From the NCBI GenBank assembly GCA_964528095.1, contig CAZGSG010000324.1, positions 1 through 6,794 of the forward strand: a stretch of 6,794 bases of DNA. The letters run 5' to 3'. Below, one piece after another: positions 1 through 6,324 of this stretch. A program made the translations under genes and the position numbers. The notes under the pieces are model-generated. The model searched no databases. It was not told where the DNA came from and was given only the letters and a program-made list of their open reading frames with translations. This DNA is from CAZGSG01 sp964528095. Lineage in GTDB: Bacteria > Bacteroidota > Bacteroidia > Chitinophagales > Chitinophagaceae. Numbering within the stretch: the stretch's first letter is position 1; each line of letters begins with the position of its first letter.

Positions 1-2
1 GC

Positions 3-1265
3 CTGGTGACAGCGCTTCGCCGCATCGAATTGGCCGATACCGGTTATACTATTGCACTGGATAAATGTAATGACCTGTTCAAAGAAAAAAAGATCAGTCA
101 AAATATTTATGAAAATCACAAAACTGTTTTAAATCACCTGGCTGTCGAATTTAAATTGCCTGTTGCCGAAGGGCTGCCGGTAGTTACAGAAGAATTCATT
201 TCCAATAAAGATATTTCAAGGATCAATTTTAAAAACCAATGGGCCTCGCATCCTACCAATAGCGAGCGGGAAGCACATTTGCAGGCTTTAAATGTAGAAG
301 CCGAGCAACATACGGAGCCTGCATGGGCATTATTCCGCAATAAGGAAGAGCTGCAATTGCAATTGACAAAAAAAGTATATGAAAAGGCAGTTATAGAAGA
401 AGGTACTGTAACGGTGAGTGAAAAAGAATTCGAGAATAAGTTATATGGAGATATCAATCAATTTGTTTTGCCGGCGATATACAAAGGGTTTTATGATGGC
501 AGACAGATAGAAATTCTCATACCGGAAGTCAATGCCGATAACGAAGATAAAATACGGGTCGCCGGTTTTGATGAGCTTTTTTCCGCAGAAAACGCGGCAT
601 TGCCGAAAAAGATAAACGCACTGACGCAGGATGTCAACGTGCTGAAAGCGATTGAAAATAAAGAAATACAAGTAAAGACCTTTGACTTTGACGGCGAAAA
701 ATATAAAAGGGACGAAGCGGGTGTGGTAGCTGCAAAATTGGATACCGAATTGAAACAGCAACAGGAGGGACTAAAAAAACTAGATAAAACCGCTATTAGT
801 TTTTTTCTCGCTATTGCAAAGAAAAAGGGGGAAGCGGATTTTATTCAACTACAGGAATTATATACAGCGTATTTTGAAGGCAGAAAAAAAGCAGATGAAT
901 TCCTGGAGAAAATAAATGAAATGCTGGGTGCCCTACGGCAGATCTATACCGGTGAACCATTACCTATCGAGCGGATCAATCAATTGATCGGGCATTTGCG
1001 GGAAGTAGACGAGCCGGTCTTTAAAAATTATTTAAAAGAATGGCAGGCGATGAATGTATATGAACATAATCCTGTATCAAAACAGTCCATTGAAAAATTC
1101 ATAAACAGCAATTACACCTATTTTGGCGGCACCATTTTTTTAGAGAATGAACTCGCGGATCTCAACGAAGCCTGTAATACTGCCTGGGTGGCTGTATCTA
1201 CCTGGTTATTTCGGGAATTTAAAATTATTCTTGAGATGCAAGCAACGTTTATTGAAAAGAAATAG
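3..1265 (+). CDS. C-terminal part of a probable M48-family zinc metalloprotease (5' partial)
   Basis: The frame is open from the left edge of the window, so the true start lies upstream; the GTG at 6-8 is only the first start-like codon in frame and is not proposed as the start. The 419 visible residues (numbered from that GTG) include WASHPTNSERE at about 79-89, which resembles the HPxxxxR segment that closes the catalytic domain of M48 (Ste24/HtpX-like) peptidases. The HExxH zinc motif is not visible and would lie upstream. After residue 110 come about 300 residues that I cannot assign to a domain: a mixed segment to about 240, then a mostly helical, Lys/Glu-rich stretch (about 240-345). 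No transmembrane segment is evident in this part. The gene ends in TAG and converges on dnaX with 30 bases between them and no clear terminator. The M48 call rests on one motif and overall resemblance, so it is moderate; a plain hypothetical protein is the alternative. Confidence 0.6.
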   Translation: MVTALRRIELADTGYTIALDKCNDLFKEKKISQNIYENHKTVLNHLAVEFKLPVAEGLPVVTEEFISNKDISRINFKNQWASHPTNSEREAHLQALNVEAEQHTEPAWALFRNKEELQLQLTKKVYEKAVIEEGTVTVSEKEFENKLYGDINQFVLPAIYKGFYDGRQIEILIPEVNADNEDKIRVAGFDELFSAENAALPKKINALTQDVNVLKAIENKEIQVKTFDFDGEKYKRDEAGVVAAKLDTELKQQQEGLKKLDKTAISFFLAIAKKKGEADFIQLQELYTAYFEGRKKADEFLEKINEMLGALRQIYTGEPLPIERINQLIGHLREVDEPVFKNYLKEWQAMNVYEHNPVSKQSIEKFINSNYTYFGGTIFLENELADLNEACNTAWVAVSTWLFREFKIILEMQATFIEKK

Positions 1266-1295
1266 GATGAAATAAAAATCCCTGTTAATGGTTCA

Positions 1296-3071
1296 TCAGT
1301 AATCAAGATCCAGTCGCAGCCGTTCTTTTAATTCTTTGACCAGCGGGTATTGCTCGATCAATTTGAGGAACTGTTCTTTGGATGTAAGCGTAGCTTCAAT
1401 ATGTTCCCTTACCTGTGGTTTTTCACTGATAGTAACGGTATATTGTAATAAGCGGTTTTGTAGTTTATCACGCAGAAACTGGAAAAGCCGGTTTCTTTCC
1501 TGTTCAATAAATTTTTGTTCAATATTGTTAGCGGTGATCGCTTCAAATGAATTTTCATCCTTCACCTGAAGAATAGCCAGTTGCAGACTTTGTGCAGCAG
1601 GGTTCTTCAATTCTTTCAACAACTGGATGTATTGGTCCCATGCTTCCTGAAGCGATTTTTCTTCAATGGGCTGATTCGTCTTATTGTTTGCAGATGCTCC
1701 ATTGCTCTCGTACTGTTTGCGGATCTTATCCAGCGCGGAAATTTTGGTAGATACAGCCGGCCGTGTTTTAACTTCAGTTTCGGTACGCTGAACGGTTGAT
1801 GGCACCTGCCTGCTGACAGAAGTCTCGATGATCAGTTTTTCAGCTGATGCAGTATTTTTTGTTGCCGGTGTAGCCGGTTTTATCTCCAATGGCGCAATCT
1901 GGCGAAACGCCACAGGCTTTGCAACATCAATTAGTTTTTTTTTACTTAAGCCGTTGTTGTCGGCAGTTAACTGAAGCGCTTGCTGCAGGTAACATAGTTT
2001 GATAAGCGCCAGTTCTACATGCAGCCTTTTGTTACGGGCGCCTTTATAATTGATCTCCGACTCATTCAGGATATTCAATGCGCTGATCAGGATAGAGGCG
2101 GACACTTTTTTTGCAGCGGCTGTATATTTATCTTTAAAACTTTCTACAACTTCCAGCAGGGCGGCAACTTTTTCATCCTTACATACAAGCAGGTTGCGGA
2201 TAAATTCGGCAAAGCCATTCAAAACAAGATCTCCTTCAAAGCCCTTCCTGTTAATACCATCATATAGGAGCATAGCGCCGGAGAGATCCTGTTCCATCAT
2301 ACAATCCAGCATCTTAAAATAATAATCAGCGTCCAGGATATTCAAATGCTCGAGTGTATTGGCATAATTGACTTCTCCATCGGTGAAACTGACGATCTTG
2401 TCGAGTATGCTCAACGCATCCCGCATGCACCCTTCACTTTTTTGTGCAATAAGCTGGAGGGCGGGTTTTTCCGCTTTGATCTCTTCCTTGTCAGCGATCT
2501 GCTGTAAATGCTCTACCGTATCGTTGGTAGTGATCCGTTTGAAATCAAATATCTGGCAACGGCTCAGTATGGTTGGTAAGATCTTATGTTTTTCGGTGGT
2601 CGCTAAAATAAAAATAGCGTAGGAGGGAGGTTCCTCCAGCGTTTTTAAGAAGGCATTGAAGGCGGAAGAACTTAACATGTGTACCTCATCTATGATATAC
2701 ACTTTGTATTTTCCTGCCTGAGGTGCAAAACGAACCTGCTCTACCAGGGAGCGAATATCATCTACCGAGTTATTCGAAGCGGCATCCAGCTCATGGATAT
2801 TCATCGAAATGCCATCATTAAAAGAAACACAGGAATGACATTTATTACAGGCTTCTCCATCCTTGGTCTGGTCTTCACAGTTGATCGTTTTCGCAAGTAT
2901 ACGCGCACAGGTGGTTTTGCCCACCCCACGCGGACCACAAAACAGGAAAGCATGCGCTAACTGGTTATGCCTGATCGCGTTCTTTAATGTAGTGGTAATA
3001 TGTGCCTGTCCGACTACGGTGTCGAATAGTTGCGGTCTGTATTTTCTTGCTGAAACAATGAAACGATCCAT
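1296..3071 (-). CDS. dnaX: DNA polymerase III subunit tau (and probably gamma), clamp-loader ATPase DnaX
   Basis: DnaX is the ATPase of the clamp loader, which opens the beta sliding clamp and places it on primed DNA; tau also tethers the polymerase and the DnaB helicase. The 591-residue protein opens with FIVSARKYRP. It shows Walker A GPRGVGKT (46-53), a four-cysteine zinc module (C65, C75, C78, C81), Walker B YIIDEVHM (125-132), sensor 1 ATTE (157-160), the SRC motif with the arginine finger (S170-R171-C172), and a sensor 2 region around GCMRDALSILDK (214-225). The collar domain III runs to about residue 365. A Pro/Ala/Thr/Lys-rich linker (about 380-470) precedes a C-terminal tau-specific domain (about 472-591). 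The ATG at 3071 is preceded by AGAGG about 10 bases upstream, the only reasonable Shine-Dalgarno match in the window. An A9 run at codons 377-379 can produce a gamma-length protein. The identity is certain; the gamma product is inferred. Confidence 0.97.
   Translation of the reverse strand: MDRFIVSARKYRPQLFDTVVGQAHITTTLKNAIRHNQLAHAFLFCGPRGVGKTTCARILAKTINCEDQTKDGEACNKCHSCVSFNDGISMNIHELDAASNNSVDDIRSLVEQVRFAPQAGKYKVYIIDEVHMLSSSAFNAFLKTLEEPPSYAIFILATTEKHKILPTILSRCQIFDFKRITTNDTVEHLQQIADKEEIKAEKPALQLIAQKSEGCMRDALSILDKIVSFTDGEVNYANTLEHLNILDADYYFKMLDCMMEQDLSGAMLLYDGINRKGFEGDLVLNGFAEFIRNLLVCKDEKVAALLEVVESFKDKYTAAAKKVSASILISALNILNESEINYKGARNKRLHVELALIKLCYLQQALQLTADNNGLSKKKLIDVAKPVAFRQIAPLEIKPATPATKNTASAEKLIIETSVSRQVPSTVQRTETEVKTRPAVSTKISALDKIRKQYESNGASANNKTNQPIEEKSLQEAWDQYIQLLKELKNPAAQSLQLAILQVKDENSFEAITANNIEQKFIEQERNRLFQFLRDKLQNRLLQYTVTISEKPQVREHIEATLTSKEQFLKLIEQYPLVKELKERLRLDLDY
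1894..1922 (-). other. Small RNA hairpin potential downstream of the dnaX A9 run
   Basis: The dnaX mRNA can form TGGCG-TTT-CGCCA (1912 to 1900), a 5-bp stem with a 3-base loop. An outer GCAA/TTGC pairing (1922-1919 with 1897-1894) could extend it across an internal loop. The inner stem begins 22 bases after the A9 run and the outer one 12 bases after it. That is farther than the usual 5-9 bases for a ribosomal frameshift stimulator, so its role is doubtful. Confidence 0.3.
1927..1943 (-). promoter_or_regulatory. Candidate slippage site in dnaX giving a short gamma subunit
   Basis: On the coding strand, codons K377-K378-K379 are AAA AAA AAA (1943 down to 1935), followed by CTA ATT GAT. A shift to the -1 frame, or one extra A in the mRNA, reads ACT AAT TGA, giving Thr-Asn-stop and a 381-residue product. 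A shift to the +1 frame, or one missing A, reads AAC TAA, giving Asn-stop and a 379-residue product. Both products end about 15 residues after domain III and keep the whole ATPase and collar region. The known precedent is Thermus thermophilus dnaX, where an A9 run causes transcriptional slippage; E. coli uses ribosomal frameshifting at A AAA AAG. Other homopolymer runs in coding parts of this window reach only 7. The sequence and stops are seen directly; use of the site is inferred. Confidence 0.65.
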
Positions 3072-3090
3072 TTTTTGAATACCTCTTGTG

Positions 3091-3098
3091 CAAATGTA
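3091..3098 (-). promoter_or_regulatory. Bacteroidota-type -7 promoter element upstream of dnaX
   Basis: The minus strand reads TACATTTG followed by C, matching the TAnnTTTG consensus of Bacteroidota primary sigma factor promoters. It ends 19 bases before the dnaX ATG, so the leader would be only about a dozen bases. No convincing TTG -33 box sits at the expected distance; that region is pyrimidine-rich. Confidence 0.5.
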
Positions 3099-3101
3099 AG
3101 G

Positions 3102-3265
3102 CTAAGAGGGCAAAGAGAGAAAGGAGGGAAAGGAGTGAATTGACCGATATATCAGCTTTCCTTTTATGCCTGTAAAAAAAAAGTACTGTGTTCTGAGGAA
3201 TAGAGAAAGATCAGAATATGATTGAGGATACTCTTTTTTACTCCTTACACTCCTTTAGCTCTTAG
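3102..3265. repeat. Long imperfect inverted repeat in the dnaX upstream spacer
   Basis: Three 7-base blocks at 3102-3108 (CTAAGAG), 3120-3126 (AAAGGAG) and 3130-3136 (AAGGAGT) are matched in inverted order and orientation by 3259-3265 (CTCTTAG), 3250-3256 (CTCCTTT) and 3240-3246 (ACTCCTT). This gives 21 complementary positions with short mismatched gaps (2 against 11 bases, and 3 against 3) and a central loop of about 103 bases. The right arm overlaps the stop codon of the GNAT-like gene; the left arm ends just upstream of the dnaX -7 element. The arms are purine/pyrimidine-biased, so part of the match could arise by composition. Confidence 0.45.
3174..3216 (-). terminator. Weak candidate intrinsic terminator after the GNAT-like gene
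   Basis: Reading the minus strand, TTCTGA (3216-3211) can pair with TCAGAA (3196-3191) across a 14-base loop, and a run of nine T follows at 3182-3174 after an 8-base gap. The T run is good, but the stem is short and AT-rich and the gap is longer than usual, so this is a low-confidence terminator. It lies in the loop of the larger inverted repeat. Confidence 0.3.
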
Positions 3266-4425
3266 TGCAAAATCGGGTGGGGCTTGAATTCCTTGGTTCT
3301 GTCAAATAAATAACGGTAAGTTGTCAGTTTTCTCGACCGGTAAGTCCCCAATGCTTCTGCCACATTGATCATTTTTGGATTGAACTCGCCGATCCATTGC
3401 ATCTCATATTTTTCATATAAGGGCCCTGGCTGCATTACTTTGGCGCCTTCTACGATCAGGTAACTGTCCACGCCCTTGGCCTGGAATTCGGGAACTACGC
3501 CAAAGACCAGTCCTACGAACTTATTACATTTCTTTGTTTTCTTTATCCAAAGAAACCGCAGTTTATCCAATAGCCCGAAACGACCATGCAGGTATTTGAA
3601 CCATTGGTTCAGATCGGGCAGGTTGAGCCAGACACCGATCGGCTCACCATTATAATATACAAACCAGCTCACTTTTTCATCCATCACCGGTTTCATGGTT
3701 TTGAACATCTTCAGCACCACTTTTTTATCCATTTCTTTTAAACCGCCATGACCCGCCCAGGCTTTATTATATACAATGGTAAAATCACTGGCAAATTTCT
3801 CCAGCTGATCTTTTTTTATATGTGCTGAAGAATACTTAGGATCTTTTTCGCAGTCTGCATGGCGTTGTATGAATTTAGGTAATAATGGTTCAGCCGTTTT
3901 CATACCAAAACAGATCTGGTTATAAAAACCACGGAAACCATAGGTCTCAAATAATTGCTGGTAATAAGGTTGATTATAATTCAGGCAATACAGGGGCGGT
4001 TCAAAACCTTCTACCAGCAATCCCCACCAACGATCTCTTTCGCCAAAATTGATGGGTCCGTCCATTGCTTCGATACCTTTTTGTATCAGCCAGTGTTTGG
4101 CCACATCAAATAGCATATCCGCTGCGTGCTGGTCATTGATGCAATCAAAAAAACCAATGCCTCCTGTAGGCACATCATCGCCTTTATTCTTATACTTTTT
4201 ATTAGTGAAAGCGGCGATACGCCCGATCAGTTTACCAGCTGTGTCCTTTAGGATCCAGCGGTTCGCCTCTCCAAAACGGAAAGCTTTGTTTTTTCGAGGA
4301 TCAAATACCTCATTTATATCCTTATCAAGCGGCTGGATATAATTGGGGTCGTTTTTATTGATAACAATATTTACCTGTAAAAATTCTTTAGCCAGGCCTG
4401 CGTCCTTTACTTCAATTAATTGCAT
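3262..4425 (-). CDS. GNAT-fold protein of unknown function, YghO type
   Basis: This 387-residue protein has no signal peptide or membrane segment, so it is expected in the cytoplasm. Residues 58-125 (a WILKD start, IGRIAAF, GGIGFFDC, then MDGPINFG) look like a GNAT-type half. They are followed by a conserved block, WGLLVEGFEPPLYCLNYNQPYY (134-155), characteristic of the uncharacterised YghO-like family found in many bacteria. The C-terminal half has a second acetyltransferase-like signature, FGVVPEFQAKGVDSYLI (308-324), where QAKG resembles the Q/RxxGxG/A acyl-CoA pyrophosphate loop. The substrate is unknown; acyl transfer is an inference from the fold. The ATG at 4425 lacks a Shine-Dalgarno site, as is common in this phylum. 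The gene starts 59 bases after the end of the L,D-transpeptidase gene on the same strand and may be co-transcribed with it. The family call is fairly firm; no activity can be stated. Confidence 0.75.
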   Translation of the reverse strand: MQLIEVKDAGLAKEFLQVNIVINKNDPNYIQPLDKDINEVFDPRKNKAFRFGEANRWILKDTAGKLIGRIAAFTNKKYKNKGDDVPTGGIGFFDCINDQHAADMLFDVAKHWLIQKGIEAMDGPINFGERDRWWGLLVEGFEPPLYCLNYNQPYYQQLFETYGFRGFYNQICFGMKTAEPLLPKFIQRHADCEKDPKYSSAHIKKDQLEKFASDFTIVYNKAWAGHGGLKEMDKKVVLKMFKTMKPVMDEKVSWFVYYNGEPIGVWLNLPDLNQWFKYLHGRFGLLDKLRFLWIKKTKKCNKFVGLVFGVVPEFQAKGVDSYLIVEGAKVMQPGPLYEKYEMQWIGEFNPKMINVAEALGTYRSRKLTTYRYLFDRTKEFKPHPILH

Positions 4426-4484
4426 GAAATAGGGTTTTATCTCGCGATCTTTTTCGCTTCATCATGCAAAATAAACGAAATGAT

Positions 4485-6101
4485 CTATTTGGATTGCACA
4501 AACATCTTCTCGGCCATTTTTTTATCATGCCCATAAATATCATCCCGGAAATTCAGTTGACCGCTGCTATCAACCCAGGCAGTGAAATAGCTGATAAAGA
4601 CCGGCACTTCATCTTTTAGCGGCACATATTCTTCCTTGCCTTTATCCATTGCTGCTTTTATCTTTTCCTCTGTCCATTTTTTATCATCACGCAAAAGATA
4701 GGCAGCCATTTTATAGGGTTCTTTCAGGCGGATACAGCCATGACTAAAACTTCTTTTATCAAGATTGAACAGGCTTTTTGCAGGTGAATCATGAAAGTAA
4801 ATATTATAGCTGTTGGGGAAAAGGAATTTTACTTTTCCCAGCGAGTTCTTTGGCCCTGGTTTTTGCCTTACGATGGGAAGCCCATCGCTTCGGGTACCTG
4901 TTATTTCCATATTCTGTCTTGCAAGATAACCGGGATTTCTTTTCATTGCCGGTACGATCTCATTTCGTGTAATGCTTGGTGGCACGTTCCAGTAAGGACT
5001 GAACACAATGGTCTTCAGGGTGCCGGTAAAAATAGTAGTGCTATTTCCTTCCTTACCCACTACAATATCCATATCCCAGGCTTTTTTTGCATTTTCAAAA
5101 ACATGCAGCCTGAATTCGGGAATATTAACCAGTATGTAGTTTCCTTCCGGTTGTGAAGGCACCCAGCGCATCCGCTCCATATTGATCAGCAACTGGCTGA
5201 TGCGATCCTGCACCGGAACATTGAGTTCTTTTAATAATACCGGTGTCACAATGCCATCCTCTTTAAATCCAAACTGCCGCTGGCTGTTTTTGACAGCAGT
5301 TAACAGCGCGTCGTCAAATATGCTGCTCGTATCGGTTGTTGCTGTACCTGCTTCGATATAAAGTCTTTTTTTAAGCGCAACGATATCATCACCGCTATCT
5401 CCTTTTTTCAGTGATTTCTTTTTAGTGATCACCGGTTGCCAGCCCCCTTTATCTTCGATGGATTTATAATTCACCAGTCTTCCTTTTAACAGGTTGTATT
5501 GCGGGTGTATTGGCGCATAGCGATCAATATCCTTTCCTTTATTGGCTACGAGTGAATCCAGTAACGCGAGCGCGTCAATTTTTTTGCGGGGAATATACCA
5601 TTCCAGTGATTTCATGTCAAAATCCCTTCTGCCCTGGTAGGCCCGGCTTGCATACTGAAAAAAGGTCCTGGTCAGGGTAAGTTCAGTTTCCTGGAGGCTT
5701 TTATTGTTTTGAAGGTGCAGGGAATCATCGCCCCCCATTTCTTCTATTTTCTCATCCAGCGACCGGTCATACAGGCTGCTATCGCCTGAATATCCCACAT
5801 AGTTTTTTAAGAGGCTCCAAAAAGAAAGCGTCTGCTCGGATAACCCGTCCGGCGAAAACCAGGCGTATTGAAAATTACGGCTATTGTAGAAACTCTTGAA
5901 CCGCACCGCAAAGCTATCGGGAACCTTTTTTTCAGTCATAAAGGCAGATACGACTGAACTGTCCAGGAAAAGGGGATTGTAGGCGTTCTTTGTCGTGATT
6001 GAAGTATCCGGTGCGGTGATGGCGTCTTTTTGCTCGTTTTTTCCTTTGCAGGAGTAAAAAACCAGCAAAGTCATTAATAGGATCGGTCCTGTTATTTTCA
6101 T
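4485..6101 (-). CDS. L,D-transpeptidase lipoprotein, YcbB/LdtD type
   Basis: L,D-transpeptidases form 3-3 cross-links in peptidoglycan or attach proteins to it, using an active-site cysteine and avoiding the usual penicillin target chemistry. The 538-residue protein begins with a lipoprotein signal (hydrophobic 5-15, lipobox VFYSC, lipidated Cys18), so it should be anchored in an envelope membrane facing the periplasm. Residues about 45-215 match the scaffold region of YcbB-like enzymes. A peptidoglycan-binding repeat lies at about 231-295 (KKGDSGDDIVALKKRLY, then FGFKEDGIVTPVLLKELNV). ERMRWVP (309-315) leads into the YkuD catalytic domain (about 322-480), with FHDSP (His437) and the catalytic SHGCIRL (453-459, Cys456). 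All expected catalytic residues are present and the length is normal for the family. The gene is divergent from atpD, has a -7 element 40 bases upstream of its ATG, and precedes the GNAT-like gene. Confidence 0.93.
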   Translation of the reverse strand: MKITGPILLMTLLVFYSCKGKNEQKDAITAPDTSITTKNAYNPLFLDSSVVSAFMTEKKVPDSFAVRFKSFYNSRNFQYAWFSPDGLSEQTLSFWSLLKNYVGYSGDSSLYDRSLDEKIEEMGGDDSLHLQNNKSLQETELTLTRTFFQYASRAYQGRRDFDMKSLEWYIPRKKIDALALLDSLVANKGKDIDRYAPIHPQYNLLKGRLVNYKSIEDKGGWQPVITKKKSLKKGDSGDDIVALKKRLYIEAGTATTDTSSIFDDALLTAVKNSQRQFGFKEDGIVTPVLLKELNVPVQDRISQLLINMERMRWVPSQPEGNYILVNIPEFRLHVFENAKKAWDMDIVVGKEGNSTTIFTGTLKTIVFSPYWNVPPSITRNEIVPAMKRNPGYLARQNMEITGTRSDGLPIVRQKPGPKNSLGKVKFLFPNSYNIYFHDSPAKSLFNLDKRSFSHGCIRLKEPYKMAAYLLRDDKKWTEEKIKAAMDKGKEEYVPLKDEVPVFISYFTAWVDSSGQLNFRDDIYGHDKKMAEKMFVQSK

Positions 6102-6141
6102 GGTGACTTTTTTGAAAATGAGAAAGATGCAATTGTAATAC

Positions 6142-6149
6142 CAAATGTA
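6142..6149 (-). promoter_or_regulatory. Bacteroidota-type -7 promoter element upstream of the L,D-transpeptidase gene
   Basis: The minus strand reads TACATTTG, identical to the element in front of dnaX, and ends 40 bases before the ATG. A TTG (in TCGTTGAAA) lies 25 bases upstream, somewhat too far for a standard -33 box. The predicted leader is about 30-35 bases. Confidence 0.5.
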
Positions 6150-6247
6150 AAAAAGGCCAGTAAAAGGCAGTTTTCAACGAAAGAGGACAGATTTATCCCC
6201 ATTTTTTTATTTCTTATTTTCTATTTTCCACTTTCCTTTCGCAACCT

Positions 6248-6255
6248 TACCTTTG
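6248..6255 (+). promoter_or_regulatory. Bacteroidota-type -7 promoter element upstream of atpD
   Basis: TACCTTTG followed by C matches TAnnTTTG. It lies 69 bases before the atpD ATG, downstream of a pyrimidine-rich tract (about 6201-6254) with no clear TTG at -33. Transcription from here would begin just before the palindromic element at 6268-6300 and include it in the mRNA leader. Confidence 0.5.
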
Positions 6256-6267
6256 CGGCCAAAATCC

Positions 6268-6300
6268 TTGTCTGCCATAGCTCAGCGAAGGCGGACGCAA
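6268..6300. repeat. Palindromic (REP-like) element in the atpD leader
   Basis: A 27-base core at 6270-6296 is a near palindrome about C6283: 10 of 13 positions are complementary, and one of the three exceptions can form a G-U pair in RNA. The outer arms are GTCTGCC (6270-6276) and GGCGGAC (6290-6296). TTG (6268-6270) can pair further with CAA (6298-6300) across one bulged base. The element is GC-rich within an AT-rich leader. It resembles the short dispersed GTCCGCC...GGCGGAC palindromes that occur in many copies in some bacterial genomes; copy number cannot be judged here. Confidence 0.5.
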
Positions 6301-6324
6301 CTCAATAAATTTTAGATACTTTAT

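Noticed and set aside
1265..1281. GGAT/ATCC pairing between the convergent gene ends as a bidirectional terminator
   Set aside because: A 4-bp stem with a 9-base loop and no adjoining T run is too weak to call.
4444..4457. GCGA/TCGC mini-hairpin between the L,D-transpeptidase and GNAT-like genes as a terminator
   Set aside because: The stem is only 4 bp with a 6-base A-rich loop, and no T run follows on the minus strand.
4463..4475. TTATTTTG on the minus strand as a -7 promoter for the GNAT-like gene
   Set aside because: It misses the conserved A at the second position of TAnnTTTG and has no -33 box; co-transcription with the upstream gene is as likely.
5072..5090. A7 run (A AAA AAA) in the L,D-transpeptidase gene as a slippery site
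   Set aside because: Runs of seven are common in every gene of this AT-rich window, and a shift here would cut the catalytic domain before its active-site cysteine.
4791..5156. A 121-codon plus-strand open frame inside the L,D-transpeptidase gene
   Set aside because: It is antisense to the conserved catalytic domain and shows no domain or start signal of its own.
6276..6285. TAGCTCAG-like stretch resembling a tRNA D-arm
   Set aside because: No acceptor stem, anticodon arm or TPsiC sequence lies around it; it is part of the palindromic element.
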